Assembly: GCF_050624435.1 (NCBI RefSeq) | Contig: NC_134535.1 | Span: 75,822,494-75,886,493 of the forward strand | Length of the DNA: 64,000 bases | Direction: 5' to 3' | Origin: Tenrec ecaudatus | Taxonomy: Eukaryota > Chordata > Mammalia > Afrosoricida > Tenrecidae | In this document: positions 33,901 through 48,900 of the stretch, in pieces | Layout of the letters: every line of letters begins with the position of its first letter | Numbering within the stretch: the stretch's first letter is position 1 | Program-made: the position numbers and the translations under genes | The notes under the pieces: model-generated | The model's input: only the letters and a program-made list of their open reading frames with translations | Told to the model about the DNA's origin: nothing | The model's database searches: none

Positions 33901-36900
33901 GGTAGGTGGAGAAATGATTTTTAATCCACAGGCAACAACTTAGTTGGGAAGGCTGATTATAAACCACATCATTTGTTTTTTGCTGGATGCCAGAGGAAAG
34001 GGTGGGTGCCTCGGACATATGGGGCCCTGGTTCTCACCGATTTTCCTCTTGTGTATTAGGGCTGAGTGTCTGAGAATTCCAGTGATAATGACCTTATTTT
34101 CTAGAAAATCATGTACATCTGTGTATTTCTTCAGAATTTATGAAGGTAAACGTCCGGTACTCAGTGCAAATGGACACATTTTTTAGAGGAATTTGTCTAT
34201 CACTTCATACTGTTGACTTGAGTTTTGTTTTTGTAACATTTCATTACAAGAATATCCGCCCTTTTTCTTTCCCTAGAATTTTCCTCTATGGGGGACCTGT
34301 CTTCATTTTTAGTTCTTAAAAGACTTAGACACATTTATTAACTTAGTGGTCTTGAGCAAATACTAAGGTTTTTTCCATAACTTCTGTAAAACTGGAAGTA
34401 AACCAAATGCACCCTGGCTTGAAGAGCAAGTAATTATATATTTGAAGCTGGCTTTTTTTACATTAATTAACTCCTGTGTTAGTTGGTCATTGAATTTCCA
34501 TTTTAAGTCTCTGAAGGGTTTGTTATCAGGTAGTGATGATTGGCAGAAAGACCTCTTGGCTTTAGGCTCCATTTTGTAATAACATTCATCATTTACTAAT
34601 GTATGTAGTGTATTTTTTTAACAAGTTATTGGGGCTTATACAATTCTTATCACAGTTCGTACATATACATACATCAATTGTATAAAGCACATCTGTACAG
34701 TCTTTGCCCTAATCATTTTTTTCTCTTCTTTTCTTTTTTTACATTTTATTAGGGACTCATACAACTCTTACCACAATCCATACATATACATACATCAATT
34801 GTATAAAGCACATCCATACATTCCCTGCCCCAATCATTCTCAAGGCATTTGCTCTCCACTTAAGCCCCTTGCATCAGGTCCTCTTTTTTTTTTTTCCCCT
34901 CCCTCCCCGTAGTGTATTTTTTACATATAAGGGAACGTCAAAATGGGCAGATGGAATTAAAAGATAATGGAATTTCCCATTGAATTTTTAGAAGTCCCTT
35001 CATATGTTCTAAGGTAATGCTTTTCATGTTATAGACATTGCAAGACTGGCTGTTAAATGTTTCAGTTCATTGTATACTGATACTTTTAATAAAATACAAC
35101 AAAAATATCCCAGCAGTGTTAAATTGCTTTGAAAGTTCCAAAAAGCTCTGTTCCAGGCTTAGTGAAGACTTGTAATAGTTTGGGGTCAAGCACTAAGACG
35201 CAGACCACATTTCGAATAGCACTTTGCTATAGCATGCGAGAGCTTCGAACGTTGATGGCACTTCCATTATCTTTTCATTCCATTTTCTCCACAAACTTTT
35301 TGAGTTCCTGTCGTATATATATCAGTAGTTCTCAACCTTCCTAATGCCGCGACCCTTTAATACAGTTGCTCATGTTGTGGTGACCCCCCCCCAACCATAA
35401 AATTATTTTCATTGCTACTTCATAACTGTAATTTTGCTACTGTTATGAATTGGGCAACCCCTGTGAAAGGGTTATTCCACCCCCAAAGGGGTCGCGACCC
35501 ACAGGTTGTGAACCGCTGGTATATATGGTGGCTTACATTGACTCCTTTGCTTGAAAGTGTGGAACTTTTGAGATTTCTTCTTTGACCATGTGTAGTTCTT
35601 CCAATTATCTTAAACCTAATTTTAGAACTATCCTGATTTTAATAGTTTGCTCTAATTTTCCCCATAAGCCATTAAAATATCCTAACAGTGTTGTTCATTG
35701 AAACTTATAAAGTTAATCTATTAGAAAAAGTCTGTTGTTTACTTCAATAGTCATTAGCCATGTATAGTTCTTGGTAAGTTGAAATGTGACTATGAAACTG
35801 AATTATTAATTTTTTTCATTTAAATAACTATTTGTGGTTATTGCCTGATTTGGATGACTCAAGTCTAGTGTATAGTTCTTATATGGCACTTATATGGACG
35901 TGCTGTAGAAATCTTGCATCAAAGCACACATTTGAACTATTTTTAATAGCCCCAAATTGGTTGGGGCTTGTAGAAAATATAACCTGTTGCACAGTGAACC
36001 TAAAAGAAAATAAGTTGGAGGAAGGGATATAAGAGATAAAAGGAAGTACTCTATTTTCAGATCATTTGGGGATTGTAGCCGTGTTGTTTGCAACTGGCTA
36101 CATTTCCTGGTAAGAGTTGCCTAGTTTACAGTCTCAGCTCAGCTTGTTCAGTCTCTGCGCACCTCTCTCTTTTATCATCAAAGCTGAGTTACCAAACAAA
36201 TACCTACTATTTATTTAGTTGACTGAGGTCATTGACATGATTAAGTCTGTATTTATTGACTAACCAGGTCAACACACTTCTGCAGAGCTTATCCTGAGGT
36301 TTGGCGTTCTGCTATCACCTCCTCCTATATAATTAGGTCACCTGTCTTTAAACTTTGGATTTCTCTAGCCGTGGCTGTCTTTCAGCGTGTCATGCACTAA
36401 GAGTAGAAGGTAGTAGGTATGAAGATAACACTTCTCTATTCAGCATCCCAAGTAGGCGGGCGTCATCTATGCATAGGCTGGGTTTTCTTGAGCGCAATTT
36501 AAGTCCCTGATAACGTGCTGGTTTCAGGAGACTAATATAAGTAGTATGTGAAGTAAGTGAGCCATGGGTATGGGTCAGGTTTTTTTAATAATGATGACTA
36601 AAATTTTTAAAATTATTTTATTGGGGGCTCTTACAGCTCTTATCACAATCCATACATCCATCCATGTGTCAAGCACATTCGTACATATGTTGCCATCATT
36701 TTCAAAACATTTTCTTTCTACTTGAGCCCTTGGTATCAGCTGCTCAGTATTTCCCCTCCCTCCCTCATGAGGCCTTCATAATTTATAAATTAATATTTTT
36801 CTCATGCCTTACACTGACCACTGTCTCTCTTCATCCACTTTTCAGTTGTCCGTCCACTTGGAAGGGGGTTAAATGTTGATCATTGTGATCAGTTGATGGG

Positions 36901-39900
36901 TCAATATTTTTTAATAGCTTGAGCCCATTACAAATTTGAAACAGCAAAATTATTTTAATTGTGGTAAACATATAAATGTATAAGTGACATATAATATGCC
37001 ACTTTTACAATGTTAACGGGTAGGCCAGTGACATTAATTATATTCATTGTGTTTAACCATCACCGTTAACCATTCTTGAATATTTTCATCATCTGGGCTG
37101 ACTTGTTGACTCTCCTATATTTTAATTTCAGCTCCATTAGTATACTATACATGTTGAATAGTCTACAGAAAAAAATCTGAGTTACTGCTTTGCTGCTGTT
37201 CCCCCCACCCCCACCCTCAACCCCAAGAAAAGTCTATCCGTTCATGTGTCCAGCTCAGTTCTCAGTAAATACAATACTGTTGGTTTAGGATAATGGGAAG
37301 TGACAGGGCAAAGAATAGCACTGGCATTTATAGACATTTTTTTACACAAGAGGCTGTAAATTGCCCCCCTCCCATTCTTTGGACTATTGAAGGATAGAAT
37401 GTCATGCCTTTTCTTGTGTAAGCCTTATGGTGACTGGGCTGAGAAACCTCCCACCCCCTCAAACAAAACAAAACCCAGATAAATAACCTCTGCCTGGTTG
37501 GTTCTGATTGATCACCAGCTAGGTTTTCTTCAGTCTTGTGCTTCACTGGTTGTTTTTCTCTGTTACTTAGTTTACCAGGCTTCCCAAGAGTAATAATGAT
37601 GGGTCAGTCCTATTGGTGAAGGATAAGATGCGACCTGGCACATAGGAAACTTCTGTGCCCAGGATGTTGAAGTGAATGAATAAAGGAAATAAAGATGGGA
37701 ATCCAGTTCAGCCAATACCATGATGGTTCACTGGACATTAGTGTCACTAAAAATTAAGTCTGAGCTTACCATTGTAATGTTAATTGACATAGCTTATTTG
37801 AGTAGGGTTTTTCCCCCCAAGCATCGGCATACTTGGCAAGTTAAAACTTAATAGACTAAGTAGTTATGGAAATCTAACAATGTGAGTATTAAAAAAACAA
37901 ACCAACCCAAGTGCTAAGCAGCAAAGGAGTCTGGTGAATACTGGTCTTCAGAAATATGAAGGGCATGAGTTACTGCTTCTTGGCTGGTGATTAGAATTAG
38001 AAAGCATACACATCTTGTAGCCTTTCTCAGGATGTCTTCCTTATTTCGCTGTAGTGAGTTTTATTAATTTGGGGTTTCCATATAATTTTCCTAATGAGTC
38101 ATTTCACTCTAATTTGCCTGTAGTTTTTGATGTTTTCTTCCTTGATGTTTGTACTGTATGTTATACCACATCCGACTATAAAAAGAAAACAAACTAAATG
38201 TTCTCCACTGACAATCTTCTGATTGAGGCTAATAACTAGATGATTACTTTCATTGATTTATTTTACTTTTCAACATGAATCAAAACTTAGTTTTTTTACT
38301 TGCAACAAATGTGTGTTTATTAATTTTAACATTTAAAAATCATTTTATTGGGGGCTCGTACAACTCTTATCACAATCCATATACACACATCCATTGTGTA
38401 AAGCACATTCGTACATTTGTTGCCCTCATCATTGTCAAAACATTTGCTTTCTACTTGAGCCCTTGGTATCAGCTCCTCATTTTCCCCTCCCTCCCTGCTC
38501 CCCCTCCGTCCCGAACCCTTTATAAATTATTATTATTTTGTCATGTCTTACACTGTCCGACGTCTCCCTTCACACACTTTTCTGCTGTCTGTCCCCCAGG
38601 GAGCGGGTTATATATAGATCCTTGTGGTCGGTTCCCCATTTCTCCCTCACCTTCCCTCCACTCACCTGGTATCACTACTCTCACACTGGTCCTGAGGGGC
38701 TCATCTGTTGTGGATTCCCGGTTTCCATTTCCTATCTGTACCAGTGTGCATCCTCTGATCTAGCTGGATTTGTAAGGTAGAATTGGGATTGTGATAGTGG
38801 GGGGGGGGAGCATTAAAGAACTAGAGGAAAGTTGTCTGTTTTATCGTTGCTACACTGCATCCTGACTGGCTCATCTCCTCCCCTCAACCCTTCTGTAAGG
38901 GGGTGTCCAGTTGCCTACAGATGGGCTTTGGGTCCCTACCCACACTCCCTCTCTCTCTCATTCACAATGATAGGATTTTTTGTTCTTTGATGCTGAATAC
39001 CTGATCCCATTGACACCTCATGATCACACAGGCTGGTGTACTTCTTCCATGTGGGCTTTGTTGCTTCTCAGCTAGATGGCCACTTGTTTATCTTTAAGAC
39101 TTTAAGATCCCAGACATTATATCTTTTGGTAGCCAGGCACCATCAGCTTTCTTCACATTTACTTCTGCACCCGTTTTATCTTCAGCGATTGTGTCGGGAA
39201 GGTGAGCATCATGGAATGCCAGTTTAATAGAACAAAGTGTTCTTGCATTGAGGGAGCACTTGAGTGGAGGCCCAATGACCTTCTGCTACCTTAACACTAA
39301 ACTTATAAATGTATGCCCATAGATCTAGTTCCCCACCATTGTATATATAAATGTACTTATATATGTACATGCCTGTATTTAGACCTCTATAAATGCCCTT
39401 TGCCTCCTAGTTCTTTCCTCTATTTCCTGCTACTTTCCTCTTGTCCCACTCTCATGCTCAGCCTTCATTTGGGTTTCAGTAATTCCTCTTGGTTACATTG
39501 CCCTTGATCAAGTCTTACCAGGCCTCTTACAGCCTCCTCACCACCAATTTGGATCACTTGTTCCCTTGTCCCTGGGTTGGTTAACACCCACTTCCTTTCC
39601 CCCCACATCCCCCTTTCCCATGTTTCCCACCCTCCAGAACCGAAAGAAAGCCTGTAAATAGTTCAAGATCTGTTTGTTGACCTCTAGAAGTGTTGTCCGG
39701 TCGAGTCTGATGGGTGCCCTGGCCACAAGGTCTATTTTTGGTATTCCCTGGGGACTTCCTTGCTCTGTTCCCCTTGCTGTTCTGTTGCACGCCCTTAGTG
39801 TTTTGCCTCAGTGTGGTGGGGTCAGATTGGGTGCAATTCCCACACTGTGTCTCCAGTGTTGTCTCCCATAGAGCTATGAGTCAGTGAGGGATGTCGTGTC

Positions 39901-42900
39901 TCATAGTGGGGCTGGTCCTGTGGTCCTTCTCTGTGCATTGGCTGCTTTGAGCAGGGATATCGTCTTCAGGGCTTGGTGGGCCAGAATGTGCTCCACTCTC
40001 TTCCTCCCCCTTCATTTGCTACTGTGAGCTCTAATCAGACATGTCTGTCTCCCTGAGCTGTAGCTTCAGTGCTGTCCTCTGAAGTAAATTTTTCGGGGGG
40101 AGGGGTAATTTTAACATTTGTATTGACAGGATTTACCATTCAGTCCAATGGTCTGAACATATTAAAAAGGTGTGCAATCATAAGTACAATCATTTGTCCT
40201 TTTAGAGCATTTTCTCCCTCCTTGTACTCATTATGTTAACTCCCTATGTTCCCCCAGACCTATCTCCCTTTCCCTAATCCTAATAAACTGTTAGTCTAGT
40301 GACTGTCTCTATATAGATTTACCTATCCTGGATACCATATAGAGAAAAACATACAAAAACACACAGCCAAATAAAACAGAAAAGCAGTTGGAAAGATAAC
40401 AGAAAATACAAAAATTAGAACAAATTTAAAATGTGTTAAAATAGAGTACAAATGATAAGGTGTTGAATTTTAACCTAACGACATCTGCTTTAGTCTACTT
40501 TCCAATGCACTCTTACTGATGGCCAGGTCAGTGGTCAGGACAAATGATGAGGCTTCCTCTTGTAAAGAGCTAGTCTGAGAAACCCACAGGGGCAGTTCTG
40601 CTCAATCCTATAGGGTCACTATGAGTCTGAATGTACTCGATGGCAGTGAGTTGGGTCAGAGGGGATTCACTGGAGACTTAATCTGTGTGGGAATCCTGCA
40701 AATGGATTTTGGGCTTTCACTGTCTCTATAGATTCTGCAAACTGGGGGCTCAGAATTTAAGCTCCAATACCTTACCTTCCTGCAGACTTATATTTTATTA
40801 TTTACCATCCTTGGATCACACAGGTTGATGTGCTGTGTGTGGACTTAACTGTCACCTCACACTGTGTAGATGACTTCCTTTTTAAGGCAAGCCTTTATGA
40901 CCCCATATGTCTTTCTTTGTGACAGCCAGGTACCATTTGCTTCCTTCACACTTTGCTATAGTGCACATCTCTTCATGGTCTCTTCATCAGGCAGGTTATT
41001 TTGACTCTTTTGAGCTTCCCATGTGGTTATTTATTTCTGCTTGCTTGGTCAGAAGTGGACTGCTTCTGAAGTTGAGAGAGCTAGTGAGCATGGTTTGATT
41101 TTTTTTTTTTTGAGAGGGCAGGGACTAAATGGTTGGTTCCAAACAGAGTAGGGTATTCTATTTGATTTTATTTCATTTACCTCCTTCCATCTGAAATAAA
41201 AGAAGAAATATTTATTGCTGGTTTGTTCATCTCCTTCAGACAGGGTTTTAGTGTAGAGGGTAGCCTTTGGATATCAAGAAAGAAGAAATTCATAACTTTT
41301 TTCCATCTTTTTTTTGTTAGTCATTTTATTGGGGTTCATGCACCTCTTACCACAATCCATACATACATCAGCTGTGTAAAGCACATTTGTACGTTCATTG
41401 CCCCAAATTCATAACTCTTAATGTAGAAATCGGTCACCCATCTTCTCCGAGGGATTTGTTGGGAATTTAGGAATGAGTTCTTTTAAAGGGAAGAATTGTT
41501 AGGGCAGTGCTTCGGACATTGCCGACACGGAACTGTAAAACCTGAGAGGAGTTTGGCAAAATATTTTATATAAAGAGCGATGGTAGAAGAATTAGCTTTC
41601 AAGGTAAGTTGGAAAAGGAGCCTCGGAAGTTTTTCTTCCATCCAAACATACTCTGGCAGCAGTGTATAGCATAAGTGCAACCTAACTGCTCCACAGGATC
41701 AAGAGAAATGTCATTAGTAAGACTGTAGAGAGAATAAACGCAATCTTCTTTGTTATATCTCAAAGGCTTTTGTGAGAAAACCTCACTCCTTATTTTAGAT
41801 GGTCCTTATTTTGTTCCCCAAAATGCTACCACTTGAAAAAAAATGTATCCTTAGATTTAAGAAGGAAGCAGAGAGAGTAAAAAGGGATTGATAGATGGTA
41901 GTGATAACAGTTGACATTGCATATTAGAGAGGATGAATTTCAGGGAGAACTAAGACCCAACCCTAATATAGTCCAGCATTTCTTGGAGAATTTTGCATTT
42001 TAGGGCCCAATGAAAACCTAACCACCCCTTAACATCCCCCAACCCCTTCTGACTCATACTGTAAGACTTTGAAGAGGGGGGAAGATGTAATGGGGAATCA
42101 TTATTCTTTTTTTCTTTTCTGTCTTTTTAAGATAAAAACACCCAGTGCACTCCCTCCACTGCCTACTGAAAAACCTGAGGGAGTGGTGAAGGAGCTGTTT
42201 AAAGGGACAACAATAGGGGAAACTCTGACCTCAGTTTACCCTCATCTGGTTCTTCATTTGTCCCTGCTGAGGAACAGAACTTGTCTTTTGTCTGTAGCAC
42301 AAATACATCTTCACCTCTCTCCCTTCTCACTGCCCCTCCACCTGTTCTCTCACTCTCTTCTATTATGGTTCCAATCAATGATGTCATTATGTGTGCCATT
42401 CAACTGCTGTTGAAGCACTTGGCTGTAGGAATTTGGAAGAGCAAAGAGGCAGAATGGAATTTTTTCTCTTCTGGCGAGGCCTCTTGAAAATGTATTCTAA
42501 TTTTATCCAAGAGAAATAGTCAGGTTTTTCTTTGCCTAACTTATCTTTCTAGTCCTTTATGAAGACTAGACTCATATGACTCACTCATAGACTTTTTTTT
42601 TGCCTAGTGGTGTATGAGAAGACATTGAACAATAAATGTTAAGAATATAGATTGGTTATTTTGAGGTGAAAGGTTATTAAATTTGCGGAAGTAAGATAAA
42701 GGTTTTGATATTATACCAACACACATGGTTATTGTTTTGCCCTGTTTAAACTGTATTTGGGAAGTTTCTGATAGAGGGTTAGACTTCTCTAAGGATCATG
42801 ATTGAGACTACTAGGCTCTTGTACGTTTTCATTTTATTTTCCTCTTTATGATTTCATTTGAATCTAAACCAGAAGTAAGGAAATTTTTAGAAAAAAAAGG

Positions 42901-45900
42901 GGGCGGGGACCTCTCAGTCTTCCCTGCTTAACACCCTGCTCCCCCACCCCCCACCCCAGCGTCTTTGCATTCCTTCTAACATGTCAGAACCCATGACTGT
43001 GATAAAAACAAGTTTTCTTTCTCTGGTCTCTCTACAGACTTTGCCCTAAAAGGAAACACAATCTAGAAAAGGTGGAGAATGCTGTATTTTAAGTCTGTTT
43101 TACTTTTAAATACCTTGGGTTATTTTTTCTAGCCAAATAGGTAGCATTATTTTCTGAATGACGGTTTTTAAAAAGCACCACTCTTAGTAATTTTCAGAAA
43201 CCTTTCTCTCCCATTATCTGTTTGCTGGTTCTCCATGTCCGATGTGGGATGACAGTAACTGGCTGTCGTTCTTAGGTATTTCTTTTCTGATTATGGTATG
43301 ATGTGAGCTGACTATCTGAATCCAGGTTACTCAGCCTGCTAATGGAGAAAAAAATGACGTGTTGTTAGTTTATTGGTGGAAAATTTTCGTGCTAAGAGAT
43401 TTTGCATGATATAAGAGCTGCAGCATTCTAAACATGTTTAAAATACATATTTCATGCCTGGAAATACTGAGAGTACTTCAGTAGTGCTATTCCTTGGATA
43501 AGATTGATTAAGGAAAGAGAGCATTTTATTTTTAAAAATGCATATGGGTTCAATTCAAGTTAAGATTTAGTAACTTCATAATAGCTTTATTTTTTTTACC
43601 AACTCACACAAAATACAAAGTCACTTTTCATGCCTAATATCCGAAACAGGTCAGATCCTGTAGCATTGTGGAGATGATAGTAGGGAGGAGGCATGTAATC
43701 AAATTGGAGGACAAGAAGGGGGATACTTATTGTTAATACTTGCAAACTGGTAAAGGACTTGTTTTTGTTTGTCTGTTTTCATGAAATTGGAGAGTTCTTG
43801 TTAAGGTTTAGAAAATGTTAACTCAGTTTCTCCACTCTTTCCTCATGTTTCTATATAATAAACAAATCTTAACTTTTATTTACAGAGCAAATTCTTAGAA
43901 CACAATAGAAGTGTATTTTCAGGGTATACCATGCTTGGAATTCATGTCAGATGATGAATCTTTAACTCCCTAGCAGTGAAAACGTGTTAGTGAGGAGATT
44001 ATATTTTAAATGCTTGGTGTGGGGTTGGAAAGCAAGGAGTTACAGAATCCTCCCCACTGTACGCATGCTTGGGTAGGAGCTGCTTGAAGAGGAAGAATAA
44101 CTGGAAATGAAGGGAGCTCTAAAATAAGAGCCTTATAGGATGGACCCTTTATTACTCTATATAAAGGCGCCCTGGGGATGCTGTGGGCTGTCAACTGCAA
44201 GGTCAGCAGTTCGAAGCCACCAGTCCCTCCTTGAGGGAAAGGTAAGACAGTTCTACTCTGCCCTTTAGGGTCACTGATTTGGAGTTGACTTGATGGTAGT
44301 GAGTTTTTGGCTAAGTATAAGGGCCTTATAGGGTGAACTTCTTTATTGGTCTAGACATTGTTTCTCAAAGTAGGTGATACCACCCTCCAGGGGGTGCTGG
44401 AATGATGGGGGGGGGGGCTGCAAAAGCAGATACCTATACTTTTATCCTGAATTATGGGCTATAGTACAAGAGTTTTTAATGTCTGGCAGGATGAGGTGGG
44501 CTGAGTATTTTGTCTGAAAAGGGGCAGTAGACTAAATTAGTCTTGGAGCCTATGCTCTTAGATGAATAAGCAAAGTTCATGAGCTGAAAGAGAAATTCTC
44601 TGTTCCTTCCCTTTTCTTGCAGACTTTCTGCTTGTTGGTGTGCCTTTCTCCCTCTTCTTCTTTTCCAGTTCTGTAGAAAAAGGGTCTCCCATGTTTGCAT
44701 CTACTGCCTCCCCCCTTCCTCACACACCTCAAGTGTGCTCTAATCCTACTTGGCATGTTCTTCTTGTACTGAGCTACTCTTGGTCGTAGGTTCTCTCCGC
44801 CTCTGTAAATTCAGGAAGGCGTCCTCCTTCCAGCCAGCTGGGGTCCTGTCCTTTGACGTCACTATGGCTGAGATACTGTCTGGAGGGAGCAGAAACTGTT
44901 TGGGAAGGTCCCTAGTATTTGGGACTACTGGACTGGCTGAGAATCCCCCCCCCCCTAAATTTTGGTCTGCATTTTGTCAAAGCTGTTTGCATTTGTTCCC
45001 AAATAGGCTGCACATTAAGAATCACCAGGGGAGGCTTTAAGTGCAGCTCTTACTTTGAGATTAAGATTTCTTTGGTTGGGATGAGACCAGGAATCTGTAT
45101 TTTTACATTTTTATTAACCTAGTTAGGGAGAAATCTGTTTTCAGTGTGTTTATTCTACGTTTATGAATGATCAGGTAATTGTCCTCCTTTCTCTGTAAAT
45201 TTTGGGTAAAGCAGCATTGCCCTTAAACTCTCCTCAAAAGATTTAGCTTCCCTCTGCTGACTTCTTGACATTTCTGCCAAGCTTTGCATCGCTTATCCTT
45301 AAAAGTGGCAGCTTCCTGGCTTTTAAGGGAGGGAGGTGGGGACTTTTAATAGAAACTTGGTTTCCGGGGGTCTCAAGTGTGAAGCCTTCATTTCCTCCAC
45401 CTGCCTCGCTTTGTCCTACAATCAGCTAGAGCAAGACCGAGACGACCTCCTCTGGGGTTGAGCAGGAGTGGGGGGTGGGGGAAAGAGCCTGATTTGGACA
45501 AGAGAGAGAAAGAGTTGAAACCTAGTAAGTTTGCGTCTGAGCTGAGCCAAGCAGAAGAGTTCTCCCTTTGGACTTCAAGTTTGAAAGTTCAGCGGAGATA
45601 GTATTTGTAGGTTTGTTGTGGTTATAACGGTAAAGCTCTAGCACCTTAGGCGCCCTACAAAGTTGACTCTGTTCTCACAGTTGAAGGTGGTGGCTGACAG
45701 TCGATAAGATTGTTAGAGGAAGTATTTTATGTGTATGCTTTGACAGTGTGGGACTATTATTCCCTCCTTATTTACTGAGGTGGCATACTCTCTGCTGGTC
45801 CCGTCCTTCTCTACTCTGCTTAGGCCCTGTGCAATGGTTTTTAGAACCACCCTGTGTTTGTGATCTGGCTGACATAAAAGCTTTGGAATAAACATGTTTA

Positions 45901-48900
45901 GATGAATTTCAGAAACTGGGACAGGGAAGTGACAGCTGTGTGTTTAAGCAATGAAGTGTTTCTGAGAGGAAAACCATCAGTTGCTGTCATTCACCCTAAG
46001 AGTATGAAATTGGAAGCCCACTTACCCGGCAGTGTTTCATAACCTTTACCTCTGGGAAGTCAAGGCCATGTCATCATTAATCTACCATCGCCTGAAAGCC
46101 TCAGGCCCTGCTTTTCATCCTGCCGTCAGTCACATGGCAGGGAGACTCAGGAAAGTAACCATAAGACTCCTTTCTTTTCCTTTTTACCTCACTCTTACCC
46201 TTATGTGTCCTTGGAAAGTCGGATAGGCCTAAGCTAGGATAGATAAGCCATGTGTTAGTGTGGCGTTTCATTTACAAGAGGAACAGGTTTTTAAAATGTG
46301 GCCATCGTAGTTTACTTCAACAGTCTCTCCCACTACTTGAGAGAAAACCGAAGAGGAAAAACATGAAGGGGCTTCAAAAAATTCATGGAAAGATGTCGTC
46401 CCTTTTAATTCTTTTCTCTTTTTTGTCCACGGACTTTTTGAAGCTCCCTTATGTAGTTATAATGGCTGAGCCTCCCTAATACGCTCCTTGTCAAGTTATC
46501 TCTGCATTCTTTAGACTGGGATCTTCGTTTCTCACACATAGTGTAAGCAGGAATGTTGGGTGAGTGCCTTTGTTGCACTCACTGCCCAGGAACAAAACCC
46601 TAGGTTGGTTAAGTCTTTAGGTCTCGGAATAGTCCGGACAGGTGCGTTTTTAGAAATGGCTGAGTCCCACTTCCCTGCGTGTGCCTTGGCTGCACTCGGA
46701 GCACTGCTTTGTTTCCCCTGGTTTCTCCTAACGATCCAGAGTGGCACTGGCAAGAAGAGCGCAGAAGGCGAATGCTTCAACACATAGCCAGCCTACAGAG
46801 TGCTAATTCATTCCCATTGGGCTCTTTGACAGAGCAAAGAGCCATAGCACACAGGGCCGCGAACCTTGGGTAGTATTCTGTATTGTATTCAGGATAAAAT
46901 TAGTGAGTTTTGTAAAAAAGTTCCTTTGATTGGGTCTTGAAGACACCGCGTTGGGTTTGAGGAGCTAAAGGCAGAAGTCCGTTCTGAGTGGAAACATTAC
47001 CTTCAGTACTCTGGCTTTCAAGAAAACAAAACCACCCATGGTGTCTAGCTGCCAATGAACGCAGCTGATGTCCTGTTTACAGCTCAGTTGCTGGCTACAG
47101 TGCATATACCATGGAAACCATTGCCAAGATCCCTTCATTTAAAATTTCTCGTCATAACTTGGTGTTTTCTTCCCCTCTCTATTACTCCCATTATAGTTAG
47201 AGAGGACTGCGTTCTTCAGGAGCCAGCAACAGCCCTATAACTAACTTGCACTTTGTATTGCATTCTAAGCTGTCTGTGGACCACATGCTTCTAGTGGTTT
47301 GTGTTTTTTTTCTCCTTTTTCATAGAAATATTTTCAAAACCACTTGCCTGAGACAGGCCACACGTTTGGCTCCGAACTTGACAGCAGTCAGTAGAAAGAA
47401 TACACCGTTGTACTATTCACAGTGATTCATCATAAAAAACCAAGTTGCTCGGGAAAAGCATATTTTGTGTCCCTCTGACCAGAAAGAAAAATTTCCCATG
47501 GGTCTTCAGTGCAGTGTAATATAATGTGAACAGTCACATATCTTTACAGTAACTCGGTGGTAAATTTGAAAGCCCAGGAGGTTAAGGATCGCTTTCTTAC
47601 ATATTTCTGTGTTTCCTATGCACTGAAAAGTACTGACCTGAAGTAGATACTCAGTCAATATTTGAATGACTGAATTAATTAAGTTTGTAGTTTCAGTATT
47701 TAAAATATTGATATGAATGTGTACCTGTGAAAACAATTCTTCAAGGGCTTTTAGAATGGATCTAACGAGGATTAGGTGTGTAGCGATACAAGTTGGGGTC
47801 TTTCCCAGTCCCCTGAGGTAGTTCCTTATGTCGACACTAGTTTTAACAGTCGTTATTAAGGAAGACCAAGAAGAACCTATGCATTTGAATTACTGTGCTG
47901 GCAAAGAATATTGAAGGTACTGTGGGCACCAGAAGACCGAGCAGGTCTGCCTTGGAAGGAACACAGCCAGATGCTCCTGAGAAGCAAGGAGGGCGCCACT
48001 GTGCCGTGTTCCTGGGACAAGACCTCATTCTTGGTAGAGGGGACGATCAGCAGGAAAGAGGGAGGAAGGAAAGACCCTCAATAAAATGGATTGAGAGAGG
48101 GTCCACAAGAATGGGCTTCAGCACAACAGTCGTGAGATGGTGCAGGACCAGGCAGTGTTTCTTGGGTTGTGCATAGGGTTGCTTGGAGTCAGAACCGACT
48201 TGAAGATATCGAAGGATCTTTGAGGGGGAATGGAGAAGACTGCTTTTTCCCACTGAGTGCTTACTGGTCATACCCTACACTTGGCTGCTGAGCACAGTCA
48301 TCTGTTCAAACTGCTTGCCTGGAAATAGTTTCTTTGTGGGGGGCCTTTGCTGCTTATGTAGAAGAATAAATGGCATTTATGCCAGTCAGTAAATTTTTTA
48401 AAAGATTTCCAAATAAGAAAAAAATACAGAGAGAAGTTAATTTTGAGAAGTTTGTTTTCTGAAGGGCTTATTTTGGAGCCATCGTAGTCCCTTTTTGGAA
48501 TAAGTGATGATGATCCCTGAGGGTTATTGAGCTTTATTACGTGTGGACAACGTCCTCTGCTGCTTCTATGATCATCCCGCACCGCACAGTCCTCTTCCTC
48601 ATTGGTGGCAGTGCGGTTCTTGCGTGGGCTAAGGTGATGTGTGCTGAAATTGTGGGTATCCGTCACCTTGGCTTACTGCATAAACCTTGAAAAGTGAGAG
48701 GAGGGGAAAGTGAAGCGTATGGACCAGCCAGTGAGCGTCCAGTGTCTGCGTTTTGTTGGTGAAGTCGGGTCCCTCCTCAGATATTGAATGCATGTACGTT
48801 TTGAGGGGTTTGCATGTGATAGGAAATAAGAGTGCTTCAGATAAAGCACTTGCCTTCCCACACTGGAGCTGACATGTAAAGAAAGAGATTTGTTAGTGGT

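Noticed and set aside
38275-38763. 162-codon open frame on the plus strand
   Set aside because: Antisense frame of the LINE-like element; not a gene.
42069-42487. Overlapping open frames of 114 and 68 codons in SARNP intron 9
   Set aside because: Low-complexity Leu/Ser/Pro composition and no domain; likely chance.
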